Positions 38,172 to 47,060 are shown, counted from the stretch's first letter. The stretch is DNA of 64,000 nucleotides from Fulvimonas sp. R45 (GCF_030504985.1 NZ_JASERU010000006.1:124001-188000); one strand, 5' to 3'. Made by a program: numbers and translations. The notes: generated from the sequence alone by a model not told the origin.

Positions 38172-38199
38172 CCAGCACATCACATCCAGCACATCACAT
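38172..38199. repeat. Tandem duplication of a 14-mer
   Basis: CCAGCACATCACAT occurs twice head to tail (38172-38185, 38186-38199) in the gap upstream of the metal-efflux genes. Just before it lies TCGGTCC/GGACCGA (38145-38151 with 38159-38165), a possible terminator hairpin for the peroxiredoxin gene. Confidence 0.6.
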
Positions 38200-38227
38200 A
38201 GGGATCTATGGGTAATTTCTAATTTTA

Positions 38228-38243
38228 CATAATATACATTATG
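38228..38243. promoter_or_regulatory. Palindrome CATAAT-N4-ATTATG upstream of the efflux genes
   Basis: A perfect 6+6 inverted repeat with a 4-base centre sits in a short A/T-rich segment (38205-38250) in an otherwise GC-rich region, about 100 bases before the small cysteine-rich gene. It resembles a regulator site or an A/T-rich promoter of the efflux operon. The binding protein is unknown; a Fur/Zur-like repressor is possible. Confidence 0.4.
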
Positions 38244-38345
38244 CGCAATCATGGTGCAGCCTCCCACGCCATAGACACCAGGCGGACATCAAGGATCGGC
38301 TCACGTAATTGTCTAACGCTCGGCGGCTTTCGTAGTATTTCGCGA

Positions 38346-38735
38346 ATGCCTCCCTCATCCTCTATCCAGCTGGGCAAGCTTCGGCGTCATCGCGGCCTCT
38401 GGTTGCTGGTGTTCGTCGTGCTGCTGCTCAAGCTGGTCACGGGGACGATCTGCCTCGCGGACGGCGCCAGGTACCAGTGGACACCGTCGGCTTCTGCAAG
38501 CGCGTCGACTGCCATGACCCTTGCCGCCGAGGGCCCCTCGCTCGCCTCCGGCGACGATGCGTGCCTGTTGGGCGAGGGTTCGGAATGCCACTGCACCTGC
38601 GTGCACAGCATCGCCCTCCCGACGGTGGCGAATCATGCCTTGCCGCTTGTCGTCCCGCGTTTCGTGCCGCCGCTGCTGACCGCTTCGCGGCCGCCGACAC
38701 TGCCCGGCACGCTCCATCGCCCACCCATCGCCTGA
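38346..38735 (+). CDS. Small cysteine-rich membrane protein upstream of the metal efflux operon
   Basis: The 129-residue protein has one transmembrane segment (GLWLLVFVVLLLKLVTGTI, about residues 17-36) and then a short external domain with ECHCTCVHS, a cluster of three cysteines and two histidines that could bind a metal. The rest is low complexity. It lies 70 bases before the TolC-type gene. Small metal-binding proteins of this kind precede copper or zinc resistance operons in Xanthomonadales (CopL-like, by analogy only). ATG 38346 is preferred; the frame is open back to 38241. Role as metal sensor, chaperone or lid is an inference. Confidence 0.55.
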   Translation: MPPSSSIQLGKLRRHRGLWLLVFVVLLLKLVTGTICLADGARYQWTPSASASASTAMTLAAEGPSLASGDDACLLGEGSECHCTCVHSIALPTVANHALPLVVPRFVPPLLTASRPPTLPGTLHRPPIA

Positions 38736-38805
38736 AAGCAACCGCCATTGCGCCTCGCCGTGAATCACGGCCGGGCGCCTGTGTCTGCCTTCAGGAGAAT
38801 CCCGC

Positions 38806-40101
38806 ATGTCCGCGTTTCGTTCGGTGCCCCTCGGCGCCGTCTGCTTGCTGTTCGCTGCCGCCTGTGCGGCAACACCCCAGTTCGAGGGACGCGATGCGCT
38901 CGCTCCCTCGACACGCCCGTCTCCTCTCGCGCCCCCGGCTCTGGCGGAAGCCGTAAGGCGCCTCTGGAACAGCAGTCCGGATATCCAGGCCGCCCGCGCG
39001 GAGCTTGAGGCCGCTCGTGCCCGGGCGCGGGCCGCGGCGCAGCCGCTGTACAACCCGTCGCTGGCGTTGGACGCGGAAAACGCCGACGTCGACCGGCGAA
39101 CGACAGGGATCAGCCTGCCGCTGGATCTGGGGAGAAAGCGGCGCGCCCGGGCGGATCAGGGCCAGGCCGAGCTGCGCGCCAGCGAGGCCGCCTACGACGT
39201 GCAGCGCCGCGATCTGGCGGCACGATGGCTCAAGGCATGGGCGGTCGCCGCCCTTGCCGGGCGTCAGTCCGGGCTTGGACAGCGCCGGGTGGCGCTGATG
39301 CGACGCTTCGACGCGCTGGCCGCGGAACGCCTGAAGGTCGGAGACATCGGCAGCCCTGAACGGGATCTTGCGGCTCTCGCCCTGGGCGAGGCCCAGGTGC
39401 AGCAGGCAACGCTGCAAAGCCAGGCTGCCGCGGCGCAAGCGGCCTTGCTCGCCATCGAGGGGCGCGTCGCGCCAGCCCCTCCTCCGCTCCCGTCCGGGCT
39501 GCCTCCGGCGATCGACGTCATCACGCCGAGGGCGACCGGCGATCTGCCCGACATGGTGCAGGCACGGTCCGAGCTTGCGAGCGCCGAAGCCGGCGTGCAG
39601 GTTGCCCGCCGCGCTCGCGTTCCCGATCCCACGATCAGCTTCACCGGCGGGCAGGTGCGCAGCGGCCCGCGGACGGATCGCGTCATCGGGATGAGCGTGT
39701 CGATCCCGCTGCCCGTGCTCAACAACGGCCGCGCCGAGGTTGACGCGGCCATCGCCGATGTCGATGCGGCGGCGGCCAGGTTGCAGTCGCGGCGCCAGTC
39801 ACTCGACGCGCGGCTGGCCGGGTTCTCCGAGCGCTATCGCGCGCTGCGCCATGCCGACGAGGCGTTCCGGGGCAGCCGCGCGGCGGCCTTCGAGGATCGC
39901 GTGGCCCTGCTCGAAAAGCTGTGGCGGGCTGGCGAAATCGGCACCTCCGATTACCTCGTGCAGCTCAAGCAGAGCCTGGACACCGCGCTGTCCGGCCTCG
40001 AACTCGAAGGCCAGGCCTGGCAGGCCTGGTTCGACTACCTCACTGCGGCAGGCCGTCTGAACGACTGGCTTGCCGGGCGCACCCAGGACGCGAACCGATG
40101 A
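38806..40101 (+). CDS. czcC: Outer-membrane efflux protein of a heavy-metal RND system
   Basis: The 431-residue protein is a TolC-family outer-membrane channel of the CzcC/CusC group, with a signal sequence (PLGAVCLLFAAACA; the C in AAC may be a lipidation site) and two repeated helical hairpins rich in Ala, Arg and Glu (around 70-230 and 250-420). It would trimerize and form the exit duct for CzcBA. AGGAGA precedes ATG 38806. The stop overlaps czcB by four bases. The metal cannot be read from this subunit. Confidence 0.88.
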   Translation: MSAFRSVPLGAVCLLFAAACAATPQFEGRDALAPSTRPSPLAPPALAEAVRRLWNSSPDIQAARAELEAARARARAAAQPLYNPSLALDAENADVDRRTTGISLPLDLGRKRRARADQGQAELRASEAAYDVQRRDLAARWLKAWAVAALAGRQSGLGQRRVALMRRFDALAAERLKVGDIGSPERDLAALALGEAQVQQATLQSQAAAAQAALLAIEGRVAPAPPPLPSGLPPAIDVITPRATGDLPDMVQARSELASAEAGVQVARRARVPDPTISFTGGQVRSGPRTDRVIGMSVSIPLPVLNNGRAEVDAAIADVDAAAARLQSRRQSLDARLAGFSERYRALRHADEAFRGSRAAAFEDRVALLEKLWRAGEIGTSDYLVQLKQSLDTALSGLELEGQAWQAWFDYLTAAGRLNDWLAGRTQDANR

Positions 40102-41192
40102 ATGACCTTCTCCTTTGCCGCCCCCTGCTCGCTCTTTCGCTCACGCTCGCCTGCGCGGGTGCGCTGGCCCAGCATGCCCCGGCCGGCAACCCCCTCGCGC
40201 TGGATGCCGGCGCCGTCAAGGAAGCCGGCATCATCGTCGACAAGGCCGCGACGCGAACGCTTGCCGACGAACTGAAGGCGCCGGGCGAGGTCGAGGCGGA
40301 TGCCTACTCCACCGTGCTCGTCTCCCCCCGGGTGGCGTCGCAGGTACTCAAGCGCAAGGCCCGCCTGGGCGACGTGGTGAAAGCGGGTGACCCGTTGGTG
40401 GAACTGTCCAGCGTCGATGTCGCCGGCACCCAGGGCGAACTGATCGTCGCCGAGCAGGATTGGCGCCGGATCGCGGCGCTGGGGCCGCAGGCCGTATCCG
40501 CCCGCCGCTACAACGAGGCAAGGGTGGCACGCGACCAGGCCAACGCGAAGTTGCGCGCCTACGGCCTGTCCGAAGGCCAGATCCGGAACCTGCTGAAGGC
40601 GGGCTCGGCCCGGGCCGACGGCAGCTACGACCTGCTCGCTCCTTCCGAGGGCCGCATCACGACGGACGACTTCCTGGTCGGCGAGCGCGTCGCCGCAGGA
40701 CGGACGCTGTTCACCCTGGTCCAGGAGAACTCGGTCTGGGTCGAGGCGCAGATGACCCCCGCCGGGGCCGCGCGGGTCAAGCCGGGCGATCGCGTCCGCG
40801 TGATCGCCCACGGCACCGAGCTGCCTGGCGCGGTCATCCAGCGCTCGCATCAGGCCAGCGAGCGCACCCGCACGGTGCCGGTACGGATCGAGGTGGACAA
40901 CCGCCAGGACCTCCTGCACCCCGGCGAGCTGGTCGAGGCGTACATCGCGGTCGGCGGCGAGGACGAATCCGTGGCGGTGCCAGCCGACGCGGTCGTGTTG
41001 CTGCAGAACCAGCCCACCGTATTCGTCGCCCATGGCACGAGTCCGTTCGAGGCCGCCCCGGTGGTCACCGGTGAAACCCACGGTGGCTGGACCGTCATCA
41101 AGCAGGGCCTGAAGCCGGGTACACCCTACGTGCGCAAGGGTGCTTTCGTGCTCAAGGCGCGCCTGCTCCGCGCGCAGCTGGGAGAAGAGTGA
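40098..41192 (+). CDS. czcB: Periplasmic adaptor of a heavy-metal RND system
   Basis: The 364-residue membrane-fusion protein links the inner-membrane RND pump to the TolC-type channel. It has an N-terminal signal sequence (LLALSLTLACAGALAQ), a barrel-sandwich (lipoyl-like) domain split by a helical hairpin (AEQDWRRIAALGPQAVSAR... about 130-175) and a beta-barrel domain (VWVEAQMTPAGAARVKPGD). The extra N-terminal metal-binding His-rich part of CzcB and the C-terminal CusF-like domain are absent. The start overlaps czcC (ATGA) and the stop overlaps czcA (TGATG): a tightly coupled operon. Confidence 0.9.
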   Translation: MNDLLLCRPLLALSLTLACAGALAQHAPAGNPLALDAGAVKEAGIIVDKAATRTLADELKAPGEVEADAYSTVLVSPRVASQVLKRKARLGDVVKAGDPLVELSSVDVAGTQGELIVAEQDWRRIAALGPQAVSARRYNEARVARDQANAKLRAYGLSEGQIRNLLKAGSARADGSYDLLAPSEGRITTDDFLVGERVAAGRTLFTLVQENSVWVEAQMTPAGAARVKPGDRVRVIAHGTELPGAVIQRSHQASERTRTVPVRIEVDNRQDLLHPGELVEAYIAVGGEDESVAVPADAVVLLQNQPTVFVAHGTSPFEAAPVVTGETHGGWTVIKQGLKPGTPYVRKGAFVLKARLLRAQLGEE

Positions 41193-44100
41193 TGCTGGAA
41201 CGACTGGTTGAGCTCTCCCTCCGCTACAAGGTGCTGGTGCTGATCGTGTTCGCCGTGGTCGGCGTGCTCGGCTATCAGGCCGTGCGCCAGTTGCCGGTCG
41301 ACGCCTTCCCCGACGTCACGCCGGTGCAGGTGAACGTCTACACCGAAGCCCCGGGCCTGGCCGCCGAGGACGTGGAGCAGTTGCTCACCACGCCGGTCGA
41401 GTCGGCCCTGGCCGGCCTGCCCGAGGTGCAGGAGATCCGCTCGGTGAGCCTGTTCGGCCTGTCGTACGTGGCGGTGTATTTCGCCGACGGCATGGACATC
41501 TACTTCGCCCGCCAGCTGGTCAACGAGCGGCTGCAACAGGTGGGCGACCGCCTCCCTGCCGGCTATGGCAAGCCGGAGATGGGCCCGAATACCTCCGGCC
41601 TCGGCCAGGTGTTCTGGTACACGGTCGAGCGCGCCGACGATGCGCTCAGGAACGCACCGGGCGACATGGACCTGCGCACGCTGCAGGACTGGACGGTGCG
41701 CCTGATCCTGCGCACCGCCCCCGGCGTCGATGACGTCACCTCGTGGGGCGGGCAGGAAAAGCAGTACCAGGTGCGCATCGACCCGATGAAGCTGATCGCG
41801 CACCAGCTGGGCTTCAAGGACGTGATCGGGGCGCTGCAGGCCAACAACGCCCAGGTCGGCGGCAACTACGTCGACGTGGGGCGCGAGCAGTACCTGGTAC
41901 GCGGCCTTGGACTGGTCTCCGACGCCAGGGACATCGGCAACATCGTGCTCAAGGCCGAGGACGGCACGCCGGTCTACGTGCGCGACGTCGCCACGGTGAC
42001 CGAGGCGGGCGCGCCACGCACCGGCGCGGTGACCCGCGACGGCAAGGAAGTGGTGATGGGCCAGGCGCTGGCGCGCATCGGCGAGAACGCCAGGAACGTG
42101 GTCGACGCGGTCAAGGCCAGGCTCGACACGGTCAGGCGCGCCCTGCCCGATGGCGTCGAGGTCAGGCCGGTGTACGAGCGTACCGGGCTGGTCAACGCCG
42201 CCGTCGAAACCGCGGTGCGTGCGCTGGTCGAGGGCTCGATCCTGGTGGCGGTGATCCTGTTCCTGTTCCTCGGCGAGTTGCGCAGCGCGCTGGTGGTAGT
42301 GATCGCGCTGCCGCTGGCGATGCTGATCGCCTTCATCGGCATGGGCCAGGCGGGCCTGTCGGCCAACCTGATGTCGCTGGCGGGACTGGCGATCGGCATC
42401 GGCATGATGGTCGACGGCGCCGTGGTGATGGTGGAAAACGCCTTCCGCATCATGGCCGAGCGCAAGGCGCACGGTCAGCCGGTGGACCGCACCGCCGCGG
42501 TGCTGGCGGCCGCCCGCGAGGTGGCCAACCCGATCGCCTTCGCGATCCTGATCATCATCGTGGTGTTCCTGCCGCTGTTCGGCCTGCAGGGGCTGGAAGG
42601 CAAGATGTTCAAGCCGATGGCGTTCAACATCAGCTTCGCCATGGCCGGCTCGCTGCTGCTGGCGCTGACGCTGGTCCCGGTGCTGGCGGCGCTGGTGCTC
42701 AAGCCCGGGGCGGAAAGGGACACGCGGCTGGTCGCGTTCCTCAAGCGCAATTACGCGCGCGTGCTGGCGTGGTCGCTGGCCCGGCGCAGGCTGGTGATGA
42801 TCATCGCCGGCGTCGCGCTGGCGGGCAGCCTGGCGCTGTTCCCGTTCCTGGGCAAGGAGTTCATGCCCAACCTCAAGGAGGGCGCCATCATGTGGCGCAT
42901 CACCTCGATCCCCTCGGCCTCGCTGGACGAGTCGATCGGCATCTCGCGCCAGGTGTCGGCGCTGATCAGGAAGAAGTTCCCCGAGGTCGACACCACGCTG
43001 GCGATGATCGGGCGCGCCGAGAAGGGCGAGACGGCCGACGTCAACTACATGGAGGTCTACACCCCGCTCAAGCCCCGCCAGCAGTGGCGCGACGGGCAGA
43101 TGCTGGAGAGCATCGAGGCGGCCATGCAGAAGGAGCTCTCCGCTGCCCTGCCGACGGCGGTGGTCAGCTATACGCAGCCGATCCAGATGCGCATCGAGGA
43201 ACTGATCTCCGGCGTGCGGGCCACCCTGGCGCTCAAGCTCTACGGAGACGACCTGGGCGAACTGGATCGCCTCAGCGGGAAGATCAAGGACGTGCTGGCC
43301 ACCGTGCCCGGCGTCGCCGACCTGGCGCTGGAAGCCAACATCGGCAAGCCGCAGATCCGCATCCAGGTCGACCGCGACGCCCTGGCCCGCTACGGCCTGA
43401 ACGCCGACGACGTGCTGGCGGTGGTGAAGAACGGCATCGGCGGCGAACCGGTGGGCACCCTGCTCGACGGCATCAGGCGCTTCGACATGACGGTGCGGCT
43501 GGACGATGCCGACAAGGCGTCGCTGCCGGCGATCGAGCGCATCCCGATCCGCACGCCGGGCGGCGCCATCGTGCAGCTGTCGCAGGTGGCCAGGGTCAGC
43601 GACACGGAAGGCTATTCGTTCATCCGCCGCGAGCAGCTGCAGCGTTATGCGGTGATCCAGATGGACGTGCGCGGCCGCGACATCGACGGCTTCGTGAAGG
43701 AGGCCAACGCGGCGATCGACGCCAAGGTGCGCATGCCCGCCGGCTACTACGCCGAATGGGGCGGCGCCTTCGAGAACCAGCAGCGCGCGCTGAAGCGGCT
43801 GTCGCTGATCGTGCCGGCCACGATCTTCTTCATCTTCGTGCTGCTGTACACCGCCTTCAACTCGGTGAAGTACGCCGGCCTGATCCTGGCCAACGTGCCG
43901 TTCGCGACCATCGGCGGCATCGTCGCGCTTGCCGTCACCGGGCAGTACCTGTCGGTGCCCTCGGCGATCGGCTTCATCGCGGTGTTCGGCGTGGCGATGC
44001 TCAACGGCATCGTGCTGGTGAGCTTCCTCAACGAGCAGCGTGAAAAGGGGCTTTCGGTGCGCGAAGCCGTGGTGCGCGGCACCGCGCTGCGCCTGCGGCC

Positions 44101-44311
44101 GGTGCTGATGACCGCCAGCGTGGCGATCCTCGGCCTGGTGCCGATGCTGCTCTCCACCGGCGTCGGCGCCGAGACCCAGCGCCCGCTGGCCACGGTGGTG
44201 GTGGGCGGCCTGATCACCTCCACGCTGCTCACGCTGGTGCTGCTGCCGGTGCTCTATGACTGGATGGAAGAACGCGCCGCCAGGCGCCTGGCCAATGAGA
44301 ACGCACCATGA
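41192..44311 (+). CDS. czcA: Heavy-metal RND efflux pump, CzcA/CusA family
   Basis: The 1,039-residue inner-membrane pump has the 12-helix RND layout with two large periplasmic loops. The proton-relay helix reads GIGMMVDGAVVMVEN, giving D408 and E415 at the same numbers as in C. metallidurans CzcA; the residue at 402, Asp in CzcA (DFG), is Gly here (GIG). So it belongs to the HME-RND class but not to the classical cobalt-zinc-cadmium subgroup with three acidic residues, and it lacks the VDAA form of CusA. The transported metal is undecided. ATG 41192 has GGAGAAGA just upstream; a GTG one codon earlier is possible. The gene ends the operon. Confidence 0.92.
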   Translation: MLERLVELSLRYKVLVLIVFAVVGVLGYQAVRQLPVDAFPDVTPVQVNVYTEAPGLAAEDVEQLLTTPVESALAGLPEVQEIRSVSLFGLSYVAVYFADGMDIYFARQLVNERLQQVGDRLPAGYGKPEMGPNTSGLGQVFWYTVERADDALRNAPGDMDLRTLQDWTVRLILRTAPGVDDVTSWGGQEKQYQVRIDPMKLIAHQLGFKDVIGALQANNAQVGGNYVDVGREQYLVRGLGLVSDARDIGNIVLKAEDGTPVYVRDVATVTEAGAPRTGAVTRDGKEVVMGQALARIGENARNVVDAVKARLDTVRRALPDGVEVRPVYERTGLVNAAVETAVRALVEGSILVAVILFLFLGELRSALVVVIALPLAMLIAFIGMGQAGLSANLMSLAGLAIGIGMMVDGAVVMVENAFRIMAERKAHGQPVDRTAAVLAAAREVANPIAFAILIIIVVFLPLFGLQGLEGKMFKPMAFNISFAMAGSLLLALTLVPVLAALVLKPGAERDTRLVAFLKRNYARVLAWSLARRRLVMIIAGVALAGSLALFPFLGKEFMPNLKEGAIMWRITSIPSASLDESIGISRQVSALIRKKFPEVDTTLAMIGRAEKGETADVNYMEVYTPLKPRQQWRDGQMLESIEAAMQKELSAALPTAVVSYTQPIQMRIEELISGVRATLALKLYGDDLGELDRLSGKIKDVLATVPGVADLALEANIGKPQIRIQVDRDALARYGLNADDVLAVVKNGIGGEPVGTLLDGIRRFDMTVRLDDADKASLPAIERIPIRTPGGAIVQLSQVARVSDTEGYSFIRREQLQRYAVIQMDVRGRDIDGFVKEANAAIDAKVRMPAGYYAEWGGAFENQQRALKRLSLIVPATIFFIFVLLYTAFNSVKYAGLILANVPFATIGGIVALAVTGQYLSVPSAIGFIAVFGVAMLNGIVLVSFLNEQREKGLSVREAVVRGTALRLRPVLMTASVAILGLVPMLLSTGVGAETQRPLATVVVGGLITSTLLTLVLLPVLYDWMEERAARRLANENAP

Positions 44312-44467
44312 AGGAAGTGGCGGGCATGTGCCACGGGCAGCGTGCATGGCCTGGAGCAGGCAGGCGGTCTTCCTTTTCGCCCAACGGCCTGAAGAAGGCC
44401 GCTCGGCGCGAGGCGCTTTCGCCCAACGTGTGCTGTGGCGCAGTGCGGGGCTACCGGCGCCAGACTG

Positions 44468-44947
44468 TCAACGCGCAACGCCCAGGTCGAGCATCAGGCT
44501 CATTCGCCACTGGCCGTGATCCAGCGTCCATAGATGGACAAATCGCTCGCCCCGCGTGGAACAGGAGCCGCCGGCCAGCGCGCAGAAGCGCTGCATCCCA
44601 TCGACCCATGCACTGTCGTCCCCGACTCCACGCACCGACAGGCTGCCTGGCGTCACGTGCCGATGCAGGCGACCGCAAACCCGGTCGCGCGCGTCGATCA
44701 CCGGGTCTATGCGTCGCCCATCGGGCGTCCCGAGGACAGTGCCGGCGAACAGGCTGGCGCGTAGTGCGTGCAGGTTGCAGGTGTCGTAGGCGCGGCTCAG
44801 TGCGCCTTCGCGTGCGATGAGGGCCTGGCGTAGCCAGGCGTCGTCGGTGCGGCGGCCGGGCGACGGCGGCGAGGCGACGGCGGCGGTGGCGACCGTGCTG
44901 ATCGCCGTGGCGACGATGGCATGGCGCAGGATGGTGCGGATTTCCAC
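44468..44947 (-). CDS. Secreted NTF2-like (DUF4440/SnoaL-type) protein
   Basis: The 159-residue protein has a signal peptide (RHAIVATAISTVATAAVASP) and a mature part resembling a cystatin/NTF2-fold domain of the DUF4440 type: an N-terminal helix (WLRQALIAREGALSRAYDTC), then GTVLGTPDGRRIDPVIDARDRVC and the closing strands FVHLWTLDHGQWRMSLMLD. Such domains bind small ligands or act as enzymes; the function is unknown. Three cysteine-containing segments suggest disulfides in the periplasm. GTG 44947 has AAGGAG seven bases upstream. It is on the same strand as the M56 peptidase and BlaI-type gene, so it may be under their control. Fold assignment is tentative. Confidence 0.6.
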   Translation of the reverse strand: MEIRTILRHAIVATAISTVATAAVASPPSPGRRTDDAWLRQALIAREGALSRAYDTCNLHALRASLFAGTVLGTPDGRRIDPVIDARDRVCGRLHRHVTPGSLSVRGVGDDSAWVDGMQRFCALAGGSCSTRGERFVHLWTLDHGQWRMSLMLDLGVAR

Positions 44948-44992
44948 GGCGTAGCTCCTTCAGTGGTGAGCGCCCAGGCAAGCGCTGCCCTG

Positions 44993-45014
44993 GCGGCCGT
45001 CCGAAGACGGCCGC
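44993..45014 (-). terminator. Very stable hairpin with a TTCG loop
   Basis: A perfect 9-bp GC-rich stem (44993-45001 with 45006-45014) reads with a C-TTCG-G tetraloop on the minus strand. It lies between the M56 peptidase stop and the NTF2-like gene and could attenuate read-through or protect the mRNA end. No T-run is seen. Confidence 0.5.
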
Positions 45015-45086
45015 GGATGTGCGGCCTGCAGGGAGCTGATGCCGGGCGTGGGAAGCGCCCGGCTCGCGACCGGTGAAAGCGGCGGA

Positions 45087-46649
45087 TCAGCGGGGGTGGC
45101 GGAATGCCCTCGCCAGCGTACCGTCGGAGTCGACCACGAGGCTGATGATCTCCGTGCCGTGGGCGTGTTTCACCGCGTACACGTCGTCGCCGTACTGGTT
45201 GATGCCGGTGAAGGTATACGACTGCACCGGTCCGAGCCCGGCGAGATACTGCTCGCGCGAGGCGCGCTGTTCCTGGCGGATCTCTGCCAGGTCCTTGCTC
45301 ATGCCGGCGCCGTCGACGGGATCGCGCAGCAGGAGCTCCAGCGCCTTCTGGCTGCCCGGGTACGGCTGCCCGGCGCGGATGCGTTCGGCCAGCGCGGCGT
45401 CGATGCGCCCCGCTTCGGCGGCATCGACCCTCCGCGTGTCCAGCACCGCGCGGCCGTTCATTTCGATGATCATGCGCTGGGCATGGCCGCCGGCGTCCAT
45501 GACGAAGCGCGCCATCGCGGGTTGCCCCTGGATGGAAAAGCGGTCCGCGCCCAGCGGCACCGCATAGAACGGCTTGGGTGCCGCCATCTGCGCGCTGATG
45601 GCGATGACGAGGCCGTTGCCGGAGCGGGTGACCGCGACCTTCGAGATCGCGCTGACCTTGTAGAAGCCCGCATAGCGGTCCAGCACGGCGGGCCGCAGCA
45701 TGACCGCATCCTTGATATCGGGCGCCGCGCCACTCGGCGGCGTGACCTGCGCCGCGAACGCGGTCATTCCCAGCGAGGCACATACCAGCACCAGCGCCGA
45801 TACGCCGGTCCATTGGTTCCGTTTCGCGAGCATGAGCCTGATCCTCTGTTCCAGGAAGGAACCGGATCCGGACATTGCCGGCACCAGGCCGAACCGGGAG
45901 GTCTGGCACTGCCCGACGTGCAGCAGGGTTTCGCAGTACGCCGCAGGGTCGCGGCCGCCGCGGAGCACGCGTGTGTCGCAGTCCACCTCGATGGCGCGGC
46001 GCAGGCGGTGGAGCTGCCACCACAGCAGCGGATTCCATGGCATCAACGCCAGCAGCGCCACGGCCAACGCGATCAGGCGCGGGTCGCCGGCTTCCAGATG
46101 CGAGCGCTCGTGCGCCAGTACGTCATGCTGCTTCCCGGGCTCCTGCAGCAGCCACGCCGGCACCACGATCCGCGGCCGCAGCAGGCCAGCCACGGCGGGG
46201 CCCGCATCCGGCGCCACCAGCACGTGCTCGCCGCAGACCGTGGCCTCGCTCCAGTGGCGCTTGCGCCGATGCAGCAGTACGGCGCTGGCGGCCAGCGCGC
46301 ACAGCACCAGGATCGACAGGGCAAGCCAGGCCGTTCGTATCCACATCGCCACGTGGTCCGGCGCGCCATAGGGCTGCGAGCCATCCAGCGGCACCAGCAG
46401 CGCCGGCATCGGAATGGAGGTGACGTCGCGCAGGGCGATCGGTGGCGGCATCGCGCCGGACTGCAGCATGCCCGGCAGGCGCAGCGTCACCGAGGAGATC
46501 AGCGCCGGCAGCGCCAGCGAGCCGATCATCACCATGAGCCAGACCCAGCGGGTGGTCCCGCGGCGTACCCGCGCCGCGCGTTCGGCGGTGAACGCGGCTG
46601 CGCCCAGCGCCAGCGCCACCAGCGTGGCGTAGATCATCCAGGCGATCAT
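45087..46649 (-). CDS. M56 family metallopeptidase (BlaR1/MecR1-like) with long C-terminal domain
   Basis: The 520-residue membrane protein has hydrophobic segments at about 3-21, 33-53, 104-124, 195-215 and 284-305 and the gluzincin motif H180-E-R-S-H184 in LAHERSHLEAGD, with the downstream acid VDCDTRVL. It matches the membrane peptidase part of BlaR1. Instead of a penicillin-binding sensor it has a roughly 200-residue C-terminal domain of unknown type, with no SxxK. It follows the BlaI-type gene with a four-base overlap, the usual sensor-protease and repressor pair: signal leads to cleavage of the repressor. What is sensed is unknown; it need not be a beta-lactam. Confidence 0.88.
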   Translation of the reverse strand: MIAWMIYATLVALALGAAAFTAERAARVRRGTTRWVWLMVMIGSLALPALISSVTLRLPGMLQSGAMPPPIALRDVTSIPMPALLVPLDGSQPYGAPDHVAMWIRTAWLALSILVLCALAASAVLLHRRKRHWSEATVCGEHVLVAPDAGPAVAGLLRPRIVVPAWLLQEPGKQHDVLAHERSHLEAGDPRLIALAVALLALMPWNPLLWWQLHRLRRAIEVDCDTRVLRGGRDPAAYCETLLHVGQCQTSRFGLVPAMSGSGSFLEQRIRLMLAKRNQWTGVSALVLVCASLGMTAFAAQVTPPSGAAPDIKDAVMLRPAVLDRYAGFYKVSAISKVAVTRSGNGLVIAISAQMAAPKPFYAVPLGADRFSIQGQPAMARFVMDAGGHAQRMIIEMNGRAVLDTRRVDAAEAGRIDAALAERIRAGQPYPGSQKALELLLRDPVDGAGMSKDLAEIRQEQRASREQYLAGLGPVQSYTFTGINQYGDDVYAVKHAHGTEIISLVVDSDGTLARAFRHPR

Positions 46650-47023
46650 TCCGGCTTCTCCTTGCCTGCGTGTTCGGCCAGCAACCGGCGCATGCGCGCG
46701 AGCTGGTCGGCGCTGAGCTTCTGCTCGGAGACCAGGTGCGAGAACAGCAGCTCGGTCGAGCCTTTGAACAGCTTCTCGGTGAGGTGCTGCACGGCGTTCT
46801 TGCGCGCCGCCTGCTGCTTGATGGTGGCGAAGAAGCGGTGCCCGCGGCCGGCTTCCTCATGGCTCACGTAGCCCTTGGCCTCCAGCGTGCGCAACACGGT
46901 CAGCACGGTGGTGTAAGCCAGCGGGTCGGCGAGGTGTTCGCGTACTGCGGCCACCGTCGATGCGCCCAGCTCCCAAAGCGCCTGCATCACATCGGCCTCG
47001 CGGTCGGTGAGGGATATCTTCAT
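46646..47023 (-). CDS. BlaI/MecI/CopY-family transcriptional repressor
   Basis: The 125-residue winged-helix repressor has the family start MKISLTDREADVMQALW, the recognition region AYTTVLTVLRTLEAKGYVSHEEAGRGHRFFA and a C-terminal dimerization helix (LSADQLARMRRLLAEH). ATG 47023 is preferred, with AGGTGA five bases upstream; a GTG at 47032 is in frame. It overlaps the M56 peptidase gene by four bases. Its own promoter is bracketed by two palindromes that are good operator candidates, so autoregulation relieved by the partner protease is the likely logic. Confidence 0.92.
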   Translation of the reverse strand: MKISLTDREADVMQALWELGASTVAAVREHLADPLAYTTVLTVLRTLEAKGYVSHEEAGRGHRFFATIKQQAARKNAVQHLTEKLFKGSTELLFSHLVSEQKLSADQLARMRRLLAEHAGKEKPE

Positions 47024-47040
47024 GCCGTTCACCTGCCCTG

Positions 47041-47060
47041 TCTACTATTGGTTTAGTAGA
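47041..47060. promoter_or_regulatory. Operator 1 of the BlaI-type repressor
   Basis: TCTACTA, a 6-base centre and TAGTAGA form a perfect 7+7 inverted repeat, of the TACTA/TAGTA type used by BlaI/MecI proteins. It covers the region just downstream of the predicted -10 of the repressor promoter. Confidence 0.75.

Noticed and set aside
38172-38199. CRISPR-like repeat
   Set aside because: Only two directly adjacent 14-mers without spacers; a simple tandem duplication.
41126-44347. A minus-strand frame of about 1,070 codons opposite czcA
   Set aside because: Its product is His/Gln/Asp/Arg-rich low complexity without any motif. The plus-strand RND pump explains the region fully.
44385-44401. Intrinsic terminator after the metal efflux operon
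   Set aside because: CGGCCT/AGGCCG with a 5-base loop is only 6 bp long and has no T-run on the plus strand; too weak to list as a feature.
45087-47032. Beta-lactam-inducible resistance module
   Set aside because: The M56 protein lacks a penicillin-binding sensor and no beta-lactamase adjoins it, so only a BlaI/BlaR-like regulatory pair is called.
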